Of a stretch of 64,000 nt of DNA, positions 9,416 through 17,172 are shown piece after piece (within the stretch, counting starts at the first letter, position 1; each line of letters opens with the position of its first letter). This DNA is from Shimia ponticola. Its GTDB lineage: Bacteria; Pseudomonadota; Alphaproteobacteria; Rhodobacterales; Rhodobacteraceae. The stretch lies in contig NZ_VCDK01000003.1 in assembly GCF_007995215.1 (NCBI RefSeq), positions 1 through 64,000 of the forward strand, written 5' to 3'. The notes below the pieces were generated by a model. That model was not told where the DNA came from. It did not search any database and worked only from the letters and a program-made list of their open reading frames with translations. The position numbers were made by a program, and so were the translations under genes.

Positions 9416-9946
9416 ATGACAGAGACAAAAACAGAAGACATTCGGCGGACGGCCCGCGGGCGCGAGGGGATAGATGCGTTTGACCGAAAAATATTAAGCG
9501 AACTGTCCTGCGATGCGACGCAAAGCCTGGCCGCTATCGGTGATAAGGTTGGGCTTTCTGCACCGGCGGTACATGAGCGTGTGAAACGGTTGCGCGCCAG
9601 CGGGGCCATCAAAGCGACTGTCGCGGTCCTAGATGGTCACAAGATTGGGAAGCCCTTGTTGGCCTTTGTGCACGTGGACACGAAAGGGTGGGGAAAGACC
9701 GGTGCAATGCTGGCGTTAACCCAATTGCCAGAGGTTGAAGAACTGCATTCGGTTACTGGCGACACCTGTGTTCTTCTTAAGGTGCGCTGCGCGTCACCCG
9801 AGGCCTTGGAGGGATTTCTTGCACGGGTCTACGATATCGAAGGCGTACAAGGCACCCGCAGCTACATGGTCCTGTCGACACATATGGAGCGCACCGTTCA
9901 GGCAAAGGAAACCGAGGACTTAGGTGAGGGGCCCTTTATCCGTTAG
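9416..9946 (+). CDS. Lrp/AsnC-family transcriptional regulator
   Basis: A 176-residue protein. The N-terminal winged helix-turn-helix is at about residues 20-65 (FDRKILSELSCDATQSLAAI, then LSAPAVHERVKRLRASGAI). The C-terminal RAM ligand-binding domain follows (LAFVHVDTKG, LPEVEELHSVTGDTCVLLKV, IEGVQGTRSYMVLS). ATG 9416 is chosen, because further upstream the frame would run into the divergent MFS gene. It likely controls the divergent exporter and itself through the 74-base intergenic space. The effector is probably an amino acid, by family. Confidence 0.9.
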   Translation: MTETKTEDIRRTARGREGIDAFDRKILSELSCDATQSLAAIGDKVGLSAPAVHERVKRLRASGAIKATVAVLDGHKIGKPLLAFVHVDTKGWGKTGAMLALTQLPEVEELHSVTGDTCVLLKVRCASPEALEGFLARVYDIEGVQGTRSYMVLSTHMERTVQAKETEDLGEGPFIR

Positions 9947-11016
9947 GCGCGAAAGTGCTTGGACAGTTTCAGGCCTTGGCCCTGATAATTTGACGCTAGG
10001 TCCGCCCCATATAAGGTGTCTGGCCGTTCAGCCATTTCCTCGTAGACCAGGCGCCCGACGATTTGCCCGTGTTCCAAAACAAAAGGGGCCTCATGGCAGC
10101 GGACTTCGAGCACCCCGCGCGAGCCTGACCCGCCGGCGGCATCGTGGCCAAAACCGGGATCAAAGAAACCCGCGTAATGGACCCGGAACTCGCCCACCAT
10201 GGCAAGGTAAGGAGCCATTTCGGCGGCATACATCGGCGGGATGGTCACGGCTTCTTGGCTGACGAGAATGTAAAACGCGCCAGGATCGAGGATGATGCGC
10301 CCGTCGGTGGTGCGAATGTCTTCCCAGAATTCGGCCGGGTCGTAATGACCGATCAGGTCTAGATCAATGATGCCAGTATGGGGCTTGGCCCGGTAGCCAA
10401 CCAAATCGCCCTGCGCCGGTCGCAGATCGACGGAAAACCCTAAGCCGTCCGCAATGGTCGCTGTGCCAGAGACCAGCGGCGTGTCGTGATGCAATGCACG
10501 CAAGGCATCATCATCCAGCACGGCTTGCCCTTGGCGGAACCGGATTTGGTTCAAACGCATGCCGGGACGCACCAGAACGGAAAACGATCTGGGGCAGACT
10601 TCTGCGTAAAGCGGCCCGTGATAGCCACTGTTGATCCGGTCAAATTCTTCGCCGCCGTCAGTGATCGTGCGTGTCAGCAGGTCCAATCGTCCGGTCGAAC
10701 TCTTGGCGTTTGCCACGGCCTGTACGTCGGCGGGTAGGGCGAGGTGTTCCATCAGTGGGATCACATAGACACAGCCCTTTTCAAGAACGGCCCCATCGGT
10801 GAGGTCGATCCGGTGCATCTCGAAATCAGCGAGACGATCCTGAACCGTGTTGCCTTGTCCTGCCAGAAACGACGCCCGCACGCGGTAGGCTACGGTTCCC
10901 AATCGCAAGTCGAGGCTGGCAGGTTGGACCTGTCCTGTGACCAAAGGACGGTCTGTCGCGATTTCACCGCGATCCACCATGGCAGTGATCAGTTGGCTGG
11001 GTAGGACACCGGTCAT
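9943..11016 (-). CDS. dcd: 2'-deoxycytidine 5'-triphosphate deaminase, long form
   Basis: A 357-residue protein of the long Dcd family found in alphaproteobacteria, roughly twice the usual trimeric dCTP deaminase/dUTPase length. It starts MTGVLPSQLI, with QVQPASLDLRLGTVAYRVRA typical of the dUTPase-like fold. VANAKSSTGRLDLLTRTITD carries the conserved SSxGR triphosphate-binding motif. A second half includes FFDPGFGHDAAGG and a cognate C-terminal strand region. It makes dUTP from dCTP for dTMP synthesis. ATG 11016 is preferred to the TTG at 11028. It overlaps the Lrp gene stop by 4 bases (TTAG). Confidence 0.88.
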   Translation of the reverse strand: MTGVLPSQLITAMVDRGEIATDRPLVTGQVQPASLDLRLGTVAYRVRASFLAGQGNTVQDRLADFEMHRIDLTDGAVLEKGCVYVIPLMEHLALPADVQAVANAKSSTGRLDLLTRTITDGGEEFDRINSGYHGPLYAEVCPRSFSVLVRPGMRLNQIRFRQGQAVLDDDALRALHHDTPLVSGTATIADGLGFSVDLRPAQGDLVGYRAKPHTGIIDLDLIGHYDPAEFWEDIRTTDGRIILDPGAFYILVSQEAVTIPPMYAAEMAPYLAMVGEFRVHYAGFFDPGFGHDAAGGSGSRGVLEVRCHEAPFVLEHGQIVGRLVYEEMAERPDTLYGADLASNYQGQGLKLSKHFRA

Positions 11017-11053
11017 CAGAAGTCGCAATTACATTTGCTGGGAGAGGTAGCGA

Positions 11054-11130
11054 TGGTCGGGCTAGCAGGACTCGAACCTGCGACCTTCCGTCCCCCAGAC
11101 GGACGCGCTACCAGGCTGCGCCATAGCCCG
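11054..11130 (-). tRNA. tRNA-Pro(GGG)
   Basis: A 77-base cloverleaf on the minus strand. The acceptor arms are CGGGCTA/TAGCCCG, the anticodon arm TCCGT-CTGGGGG-ACGGA has anticodon GGG, and the T arm contains GGTTCGAGTCC. The discriminator is A and the 3' CCA is encoded. It lies between merR and dcd at the end of the rpmF-plsX-fabH-ihfA-merR block and may be co-transcribed with it. Confidence 0.96.
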
Positions 11131-11181
11131 ACTGAGGGTGTCGTATACTTGAAAACGCTGCGGGGGCAAGGCGGAATCGGC

Positions 11182-11838
11182 CTATCCACGCGCGTCGGAA
11201 GCCATGCGATCACGAAGCGCGCTCAAGCGATCAGCAATGGTCTGCAAAGGCGGTATCTCGATATCATCCAGTGCGGCAGCTTTTGTCGATAGCTCTTTGA
11301 TTTCAAGTAGAATGTTCGCATCGGATTGAGCAACATCAGATGCATCTTCTGGCGGCTGCTGCGCTGCGACCGGTTCGTCTTTTGGCGTTTCAGGATCGCT
11401 ATCGAACAAGCCAAGCTGATCGTCTTTGGCGTCTGCCACGATCTCCGCCTCATCTATTTCGGTTTCTGGCTTGGGCGTCTTGACCTTGCCCTTGTCGTTG
11501 GTGGATTTGCGCAGCGGCACGACGTTTTCGTCGGGTTTGATGGTCTCTGCGTCGACTTCCATCGGCGCACCTTCTGCCAAGGCGGCGACGTATTTCACGC
11601 CACGTTCGCGCAGGATTTTTTGCACGCCTTTGATGGTTAGCCCGTCTTCGTGCAAAAGCTGTTTGATGCCGCCGAGTAGGGCCATGTCGGCAGGTCGATA
11701 ATAGCGACGTCCTCCGGCACGCTTTACCGGTTTGATCTGTGAGAACTTGCTTTCCCAAAAGCGCAAAACATGCGGCTGAGTGCCGAGAGCATCGGCAACC
11801 TCAGAGATGGTGCGAAATGCTTCGCGTGACTTCGCCAT
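11182..11838 (-). CDS. MerR-family transcriptional regulator
   Basis: A 218-residue protein. The N-terminal MerR DNA-binding domain spans residues 8-80 ([40 protein letters not shown]) with the typical RYYRPADM wing. The middle is acidic and disordered. The C-terminus is a coiled-coil-like helix ([20 protein letters not shown] and on) that may dimerise. No effector-binding cysteines are seen. It lies 6 bases after ihfA. This ihfA-merR-tRNA-Pro order recurs in alphaproteobacteria, but its targets are not known to me. Confidence 0.9.
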   Translation of the reverse strand: MAKSREAFRTISEVADALGTQPHVLRFWESKFSQIKPVKRAGGRRYYRPADMALLGGIKQLLHEDGLTIKGVQKILRERGVKYVAALAEGAPMEVDAETIKPDENVVPLRKSTNDKGKVKTPKPETEIDEAEIVADAKDDQLGLFDSDPETPKDEPVAAQQPPEDASDVAQSDANILLEIKELSTKAAALDDIEIPPLQTIADRLSALRDRMASDARG

Positions 11839-11844
11839 GTCAGC

Positions 11845-12147
11845 TTAGCCTTTATTGCCCGCCGCGACGCGATCTTTCATCATGTTGGACGGCCGGAATG
11901 TCAGCACACGCCGGGGCGAGATCGGAACCTCTTCGCCGGTCTTTGGATTGCGCCCCATGCGCGCCGTTTTACTGCGAACCGAGAAGGTGCCGAAGGACGA
12001 GATCTTGACCTGTTCGCCGCGCACGAGCGCATCGGACATTTCGTTCAACACGCTTTCGACCAGCTGCGCGGATTCATTGCGCGATAGGCCCACTTCTTGA
12101 AAGACGGCTTCGCTGAGATCGGCGCGCGTAAGAGTTTTATCGGTCAT
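11845..12147 (-). CDS. ihfA: Integration host factor subunit alpha
   Basis: A 100-residue HU/IHF-family DNA-bending protein. The helix pair ([40 protein letters not shown]) is followed by the beta arm with the DNA-intercalating proline region [20 protein letters not shown] 12147 gives the family N-terminus [11 protein letters not shown] and has a GGGGGGA ribosome site. The upstream start at 12201 would add 18 atypical residues. It is downstream of plsX-fabH, as in many alphaproteobacteria. Confidence 0.95.
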   Translation of the reverse strand: MTDKTLTRADLSEAVFQEVGLSRNESAQLVESVLNEMSDALVRGEQVKISSFGTFSVRSKTARMGRNPKTGEEVPISPRRVLTFRPSNMMKDRVAAGNKG

Positions 12148-12224
12148 CGGTCCCCCCGGATCATTCCCAACACCATAGGCCACAGCAAAAGGCCGGGTCA
12201 ATAACAGGGGGTTGCACGCAGGTG

Positions 12225-13223
12225 TTAAAGGCGGAAGACAACCGAACCCCAGGCCAATCCGCCGCCAATTGCACCGGTAACGACCACTTGCCCGTCCTTC
12301 AGTCGTCCATCTGCGCGTGCCACGGACAGGGCCAAGGGAATCGATGCGGCAGAGGTGTTGCCATGATCCTGAACGGTCACGACGACCTGATCCATGGGAA
12401 CAGACAGCTTATCGGCAGTAGATTTGAGGATGCGCAGGTTTGCCTGATGCGGGACGATCCAGTCGATATCGTCAGTCGTCAGGCCCGCATCCTGAAGCGA
12501 GGTTTTGGCCGAACCGGCAAGCTTTTCGACAGCGTGGCGGAAGACCTCTTTGCCTTGCATGCGCAGCGCACCGGTCGAGTTCGTGGATACGCCACCGTCG
12601 ACGTAGAGGATATCCTTATAGCGCCCGTCCGAATTCAGTTCGGTCGCCAGGATACCCCTGTCCGACGCGGTTCCGGATTGGTCTTGCGCCTCCAGAACAA
12701 CGGCACCGGCGCCGTCGCCAAAGAGCACACACGTCCCGCGATCTGTCCAATCCATAATTCGGCTGAAGGTTTCCGCGCCGATCACCAAGGCGCGCTTTAC
12801 TTGACCCGACACAATAAGCGCGTTTGCATTGGCCATTGCAAATGCAAAGCCTGCGCAAACCGCTTGGATATCAAAGGCAAATCCGCCCGTCATGCCTAGC
12901 TTGTTTTGCACCATTGTCGCTGCTGACGGAAAAGTCAGATCAGGCGTCGACGTCGCAACGATGATTGCATCAATCGACTCGGCCTCAACACCTGCGTCCT
13001 TCAGAGCAGCAAGAGCGGCATCGGTTGCAAGGTCCGAAGTATGTTGACCTTCGGCAGCGATGTGCCGCCGTTCAATTCCTGTGCGGCTTTTGATCCACGC
13101 ATCGTTCGTTTCAAGCGACACCGTCGTTCCATGAATGTCGATCGGTGCTTCGAAATCAGCGTTTTCCACGACGCGCTCGGGCAGGGCATGACCAAAACCA
13201 ACCAAAACCGCTCTAAGCGCCAT
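12225..13223 (-). CDS. fabH: 3-oxoacyl-ACP synthase III (FabH)
   Basis: A 332-residue condensing enzyme that starts fatty-acid synthesis by joining acetyl-CoA and malonyl-ACP. The catalytic triad is visible: Cys about 123 in AVCAGFAF, His in [11 protein letters not shown] and Asn in [14 protein letters not shown] 13223 ([11 protein letters not shown]) has an AAAGGA ribosome site and replaces the longer frame beginning at 13280. Its start overlaps the 3' end of plsX by 11 bases, indicating coupling. Confidence 0.96.
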   Translation of the reverse strand: MALRAVLVGFGHALPERVVENADFEAPIDIHGTTVSLETNDAWIKSRTGIERRHIAAEGQHTSDLATDAALAALKDAGVEAESIDAIIVATSTPDLTFPSAATMVQNKLGMTGGFAFDIQAVCAGFAFAMANANALIVSGQVKRALVIGAETFSRIMDWTDRGTCVLFGDGAGAVVLEAQDQSGTASDRGILATELNSDGRYKDILYVDGGVSTNSTGALRMQGKEVFRHAVEKLAGSAKTSLQDAGLTTDDIDWIVPHQANLRILKSTADKLSVPMDQVVVTVQDHGNTSAASIPLALSVARADGRLKDGQVVVTGAIGGGLAWGSVVFRL

Positions 13224-14343
13224 CGTGTGTGTCCTTTGTTTCGCTTTGGCCTGCATTTGCAAAGCCACCGGCTTCGGCAACCCGGACCGCTAGGCGGTCT
13301 TGAAAGCCGGACCGAGACAATTGGTGCGCCAGATTAACGGCGGCTGCAATCCCGGTCGGGTCGGCCGCGCCGTGCGATTTGACCACTGTGCCGTTGAGGC
13401 CAAGGAACACGCCACCATTCACGCGGCGTGGATCGATACGGTGTTTCAAACGTCGTAGGGATGTGTAGGCCATCAAAGCGGCAAGCCGCGAGAGCGGGGA
13501 GTGTTTGAATGCAGACCGAAGCGAGTCAGAGACGAACGAAGCGGTGCCTTCGCCAGTCTTGAGGGCGATGTTTCCGGTGAAGCCGTCTGTCACAATCACA
13601 TCGACGTTGCCCGAAGGAATTTGTCCGCCTTCGACGAAGCCCAGCGACTCAAAATTTGCCGACTGCGCCTGTCCTTCGATGAGATGGACGGCTTCAAGAA
13701 GCTCTGAGCGACCTTTATGCTCTTCTGTGCCGACATTGAGCACACCGACGCGGGGCCGCGCGATTCCAAGCCCATTGCGCGCATATGCAGCACCCATCAA
13801 GGCATATTGCATCAGGTCCTTGGCGTCGGCGCGGATGTCAGCCCCCACGTCCAGCATGACGCTAAAGCCTGCTTTGGAATACGAGGGCCACATGATCGCG
13901 ATAGCGGGGCGGTTCACGCCAGGCAACTTGCGCAAGCGCACCATGGACAGCGCCATAAGCGCGCCGGTGTTGCCACAGCTGACCACCACGTCCGCCTGAC
14001 CGGACCGCACGGATTCGATAGCGGACCACATCGAGGTGCCCTTGCCATGGCGCATGACATGGCTGGGTTTGTCCTTCATCGCGACAACGCCGTCTGCGTG
14101 CACGATGGTCGTAATGTCCGAGATTTTGCGCTTGGCTACCAACGGTGCCAATTGGTCTTCCGGCCCATGCAGCACAAAGCGCAAGTCGCCATTCTTGTAG
14201 GCCGCGCGCGCCAGACCTTTGACAACAGTCGAAGGACCGTGGTCGCCACCCATGGCGTCCACGGAAATTACATGCGTTTTTTGGGTGTCAGCCGAAGCGG
14301 GCCGCGCAGACGCTAAGTCTTTATTGGCGCGTGGCTCTGCCAT
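13213..14343 (-). CDS. plsX: Phosphate acyltransferase PlsX
   Basis: A 376-residue acyl-ACP:phosphate acyltransferase making acyl-phosphate for phospholipid synthesis. The family signature ISVDAMGGDHGPSTVVKGLA lies at residues 26-45. Further marks are CGNTGALMALSMVRL, ALMGAAYARNGLGIARPRVG and GFTGNIALKTGEGTASF. The first about 24 residues are polar and unlike the family core, so a later start cannot be excluded. It lies 31 bases after rpmF and overlaps fabH. Confidence 0.95.
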   Translation of the reverse strand: MAEPRANKDLASARPASADTQKTHVISVDAMGGDHGPSTVVKGLARAAYKNGDLRFVLHGPEDQLAPLVAKRKISDITTIVHADGVVAMKDKPSHVMRHGKGTSMWSAIESVRSGQADVVVSCGNTGALMALSMVRLRKLPGVNRPAIAIMWPSYSKAGFSVMLDVGADIRADAKDLMQYALMGAAYARNGLGIARPRVGVLNVGTEEHKGRSELLEAVHLIEGQAQSANFESLGFVEGGQIPSGNVDVIVTDGFTGNIALKTGEGTASFVSDSLRSAFKHSPLSRLAALMAYTSLRRLKHRIDPRRVNGGVFLGLNGTVVKSHGAADPTGIAAAVNLAHQLSRSGFQDRLAVRVAEAGGFANAGQSETKDTHDGA

Positions 14344-14374
14344 TCCCTAAGCTCCGGCCTGAAAGACGAGTGTT

Positions 14375-14584
14375 CTAGGCCGCGTCTTCGTCGTCGAGAT
14401 CGATTTCGTCCGCCATGGCAACGACTTCACGATCGTTGTAGTGGCCGCACGACGCGCAGACGTGGTGTGGGCGCTTCAGCTCACCGCAATTCGGGCATTC
14501 GTTAGGATTTGCAGCAACAAGGCTATCGTGGGAACGACGATTGTTGCGGCGGGCGCGGGTCACGCGATTCTGTGGGACAGCCAT
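14375..14584 (-). CDS. rpmF: 50S ribosomal protein L32
   Basis: A 69-residue L32 with the typical start [20 protein letters not shown] and a zinc-ribbon CPNC...CASC, so it is a C+ (zinc-binding) paralogue. The acidic C-terminal tail [11 protein letters not shown] is common in alphaproteobacteria. It has a GAGG ribosome site. Coupling to plsX/fabH links ribosome and membrane synthesis, as in many bacteria. Confidence 0.97.
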   Translation of the reverse strand: MAVPQNRVTRARRNNRRSHDSLVAANPNECPNCGELKRPHHVCASCGHYNDREVVAMADEIDLDDEDAA

Positions 14585-14647
14585 GTCTCAACCTCGGGTC
14601 GGGGGCCAGCCACTACGGCGAGCCAAATTTCTGATAAGTTTGCGCGG

Positions 14648-14675
14648 CTTATAGTGAAGTTGGCGCTACACACAA
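14648..14675 (-). promoter_or_regulatory. Possible promoter for rpmF-plsX-fabH
   Basis: On the minus strand a -10-like TATAAG (14648-14653) is preceded at 16 bases by TTGTGT (14670-14675), which only half matches a -35 box. It lies about 64 bases before the rpmF start in the 154-base gap after yceD. It is plausible but weak. Confidence 0.3.
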
Positions 14676-14738
14676 GCACAAACAAAGCCCTGCAAACGAG
14701 GGGCGCAACATACGCATAGATTTGCCGATGGCAAGTGC

Positions 14739-15287
14739 TTATTCGTCGCCCTTCGTTCCCAGCTGATCGCGCAGCGCGGCCAAGCCAGCAAAGGGTTTGG
14801 CGTCCTCATCCGTCATCGGGGCGATGCCCGGTTCGGCAAAGACGGATTGTCCTAATGCGGCACCTTCCGACCGAGGGTATTCAGGCAAGGCAAGGGCGAT
14901 CATCTCCGTCAAGACGCCGTGCAGATCCAGCGTGTCAGGCAGGCCTTCGGTTGTGTCGTCTTCCGGCATTTCGGCTTCTTCATCCTGCGGGACCTGAAAG
15001 TTTGCCAGATAAACACGTTGGTCGGTCTGATCCAAACGCGTTGTGACCGGATCTGTCGTGATCACACAGGTCTGCACCACCGTCGCGCCCCATGTCATCA
15101 CAAGCTTCCAATCGCGTTTGCCCAGACCGGAAAGTTCAGCAGCAGCGCGTAGTTTGCGCAAAGATATCAAATCCAGAGTTTCTGCCACGGCATCTTGCTC
15201 GGCATCGGTCATGGTAATCTCAAACCTGTGCGGACCTGCGCCGCGCAGTTTGGCAAGTTCAACAATTTGCGTGCCAGTGCCCATCAT
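14739..15287 (-). CDS. yceD: YceD/DUF177-family protein
   Basis: A 182-residue DUF177 protein. In other bacteria the homologue is needed for 23S rRNA accumulation, and it is nearly always encoded before rpmF, as here. Supporting sequence: the middle WGATVVQTCVITTDPVTTRL matches the family block around the conserved Cys and following strand. An acidic region follows (EEAEMPEDDTTEG). The C-terminal YPRSEGAALGQ and KPFAGLAALRDQL are also family-typical. ATG 15287 or 15284 could be the start. It is divergent from the BamE-like gene with 99 bases between. Confidence 0.88.
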   Translation of the reverse strand: MMGTGTQIVELAKLRGAGPHRFEITMTDAEQDAVAETLDLISLRKLRAAAELSGLGKRDWKLVMTWGATVVQTCVITTDPVTTRLDQTDQRVYLANFQVPQDEEAEMPEDDTTEGLPDTLDLHGVLTEMIALALPEYPRSEGAALGQSVFAEPGIAPMTDEDAKPFAGLAALRDQLGTKGDE

Positions 15288-15386
15288 TTGCCTTCTTCTT
15301 GATCACATCGCTTAGGTCCTGTTACATCGCCGCAATTGTCAGTAAAAGGCAGCGATCAATTGACCCGCGTTGGTGGAAGAGCAGGC

Positions 15387-15848
15387 ATGATAGGCACAGT
15401 AACCCGTAAAGTCGCAATACTGGCCGCTGCTGCTGCTTTGGCCGGCTGTGTCGCACAGATCCGAAATCATGGCTACGCGCCCACGGATGCTGAGCTTGAG
15501 TCGGTCATCGTCGGTGCAGATACGCGCGCGACCGTCGAAGACGTCATTGGCCGTCCGTCCACTTCGGGTGTTCTGACAGACAGCGCCTATTACTACCTGT
15601 CCAGCCAACGCAGACAGTTTGGCGTTCTCGAACCCGCTGTAATCGATCGTCAACTGGTTGCAATCAGCTTTGACGGCGACGGGGTCGTGACCAACATCGA
15701 GCGTTTTACGCTCGAAGATGGCCGTGTTGTCCCGCTGTCACGCCGTGTCACGGAAAGCAGCGTTCAAAACACTGCCTTCCTGCGCCAGCTTCTTGGCAAT
15801 ATCGGCCGATTTGATGCTGGACGTCTCTTGGGCGGTTCAGACGGCTGA
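15387..15848 (+). CDS. bamE: BamE/SmpA-family outer-membrane lipoprotein
   Basis: A 153-residue lipoprotein. The signal peptide ends in the lipobox LAGC (Cys about 21). The BamE-like fold follows: GYAPTDAELESVIVGADTRA and VEDVIGRPSTSGVLTDSAYYYLSS, then IDRQLVAISFDGDGVVTNI. BamE assists the Bam complex that folds outer-membrane beta-barrels. ATG 15387 with a GGAAGAG ribosome site is chosen over a TTG at 15336, which would put 17 residues before the signal peptide. Its TGA stop abuts, base to base, the TGA stop of msrB on the other strand. Confidence 0.85.
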   Translation: MIGTVTRKVAILAAAAALAGCVAQIRNHGYAPTDAELESVIVGADTRATVEDVIGRPSTSGVLTDSAYYYLSSQRRQFGVLEPAVIDRQLVAISFDGDGVVTNIERFTLEDGRVVPLSRRVTESSVQNTAFLRQLLGNIGRFDAGRLLGGSDG

Positions 15849-16256
15849 TCAGTCAGCGTTTTCGTCATTGTCGCTGTGGAATTCCAAGGCAACGCCGTTG
15901 ATGCAATAGCGTAGACCAGTGGGCTGTGGCCCATCGGGAAAGACGTGGCCCAGATGTGCGTCGCACCGGTCGCAATGCACCTCGGTCCTACGCATGAACC
16001 AACTATTGTCGACGCTTTCGCCGACCGGTGCATCAGGCATTGGCGCAAAAAAGCTTGGCCAGCCGGTACCGCTGTCAAACTTGGTGCTCTTGTCAAACAA
16101 TGGTGCTCCACAACAGACACAGGCAAATGTACCGGGACCGCCTGGAAAATCCTCGTGCGTACCGGCACGTTCCGTCCCGTGCTTGCGGGTCACTTTGTAG
16201 GCCAAGTCGCTGAGTTGGGCGCGCCATTCGGTGTCTGATTTGACAACTTTGTCCAT
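15849..16256 (-). CDS. msrB: Peptide-methionine (R)-S-oxide reductase
   Basis: A 135-residue MsrB that repairs methionine-R-sulfoxide in proteins. Two zinc CxxC pairs are visible (CVCC and CDRC), with the conserved [14 protein letters not shown] and the catalytic Cys in [12 protein letters not shown]. There is no signal peptide, so it is cytoplasmic. It is a single gene divergent from the OlsB-like gene. Confidence 0.95.
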   Translation of the reverse strand: MDKVVKSDTEWRAQLSDLAYKVTRKHGTERAGTHEDFPGGPGTFACVCCGAPLFDKSTKFDSGTGWPSFFAPMPDAPVGESVDNSWFMRRTEVHCDRCDAHLGHVFPDGPQPTGLRYCINGVALEFHSDNDENAD

Positions 16257-16400
16257 ATGGTTCTGTTTTCCGTCCTTGTGGTCTCACATTCCCCGTCGAA
16301 GGGGTTGACGTAGATGTAAGTCGCCCATCTCTTTGGTCCAAGAGGTGCTGCGGTCAGCGCGCGCAGGCGTGAAGTCGCGGTGGCCATGAAGGATTTGTTC

Positions 16401-17132
16401 ATGCGGACACTCATACGTGGGCGATATAAGGCGCGCATGGCCCGCGATCACCATGATCTCGCGGCGGCACAAAGCCTGCGTCACCTTGTGTTTCGCGGGG
16501 GACAGGGCGTTGATGCCGATGAATTCGACCCGGCCTGCGAGCATGTTCTGGTCTCGGATGAGAGTGAAGACCGGCTTGTATGCTGCTTCAGGTTTCTGCC
16601 TCTGTCCGGCGGCAGGGAGATCGGACGCAGTTATTCGGCCCAGTATTATGAGCTTTCGGCGCTTGAGGCATTCGATGCTCCGATGGTTGAAATGGGCCGT
16701 TTCTGTATCCATCCCGACGTCACAGATCCAGACGTCTTGCGCGTCGCCTGGGGCGCCATGACCCGGTACGTGGATGAAAACGCCGTCGAAATGCTGTTTG
16801 GCTGTTCATCCTTTCATGGCACCGATGCCGCCCGGTATCATGACGCCTTTGCTGTGCTGGCCGACCGACACCTGGCGCCGAAGCGGTGGCTGCCAAGGGT
16901 CAAAGCACCACAGGTCTTTCGATTTGCAGAACGTCTGCGGCGCAAGCCGGATCGAAAATCTGCCATGACCACCATGCCGCCATTGCTCAAGACTTATCTG
17001 TCCATGGGCGGCTGGGTCAGTGACCATGCGGTGGTGGACTGCGATTTGAACACTTTGCACGTCTTCACAGGGCTTGAGATCGCGGCGATCCCGCCTGCGC
17101 GCAAACGCTTGCTTCGGGCCGTAGCTGGCTGA
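16401..17132 (+). CDS. olsB: OlsB-like ornithine N-acyltransferase (GNAT)
   Basis: A 243-residue GNAT-fold protein of the OlsB/hemolysin-like family, which acylates ornithine with a 3-hydroxyacyl group to make lyso-ornithine lipid. Matches include ARDHHDLAAAQSLRHLVFRG, the charged DEFDPACEHVLV, MVEMGRFCIHPD and GCSSFHGTDAARY. The C-terminal region includes PPLLKTYLSMGGWV, typical for this family. ATG 16401 is favoured by a GAAGGA ribosome site, and ATG 16386 or 16380 is possible. The usual partner olsA (second acyltransferase) is not adjacent. Confidence 0.8.
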   Translation: MRTLIRGRYKARMARDHHDLAAAQSLRHLVFRGGQGVDADEFDPACEHVLVSDESEDRLVCCFRFLPLSGGREIGRSYSAQYYELSALEAFDAPMVEMGRFCIHPDVTDPDVLRVAWGAMTRYVDENAVEMLFGCSSFHGTDAARYHDAFAVLADRHLAPKRWLPRVKAPQVFRFAERLRRKPDRKSAMTTMPPLLKTYLSMGGWVSDHAVVDCDLNTLHVFTGLEIAAIPPARKRLLRAVAG

Positions 17133-17172
17133 CTTGCTTGACCTTCGCCTGACACAGCCTTAGCGCCGCACC

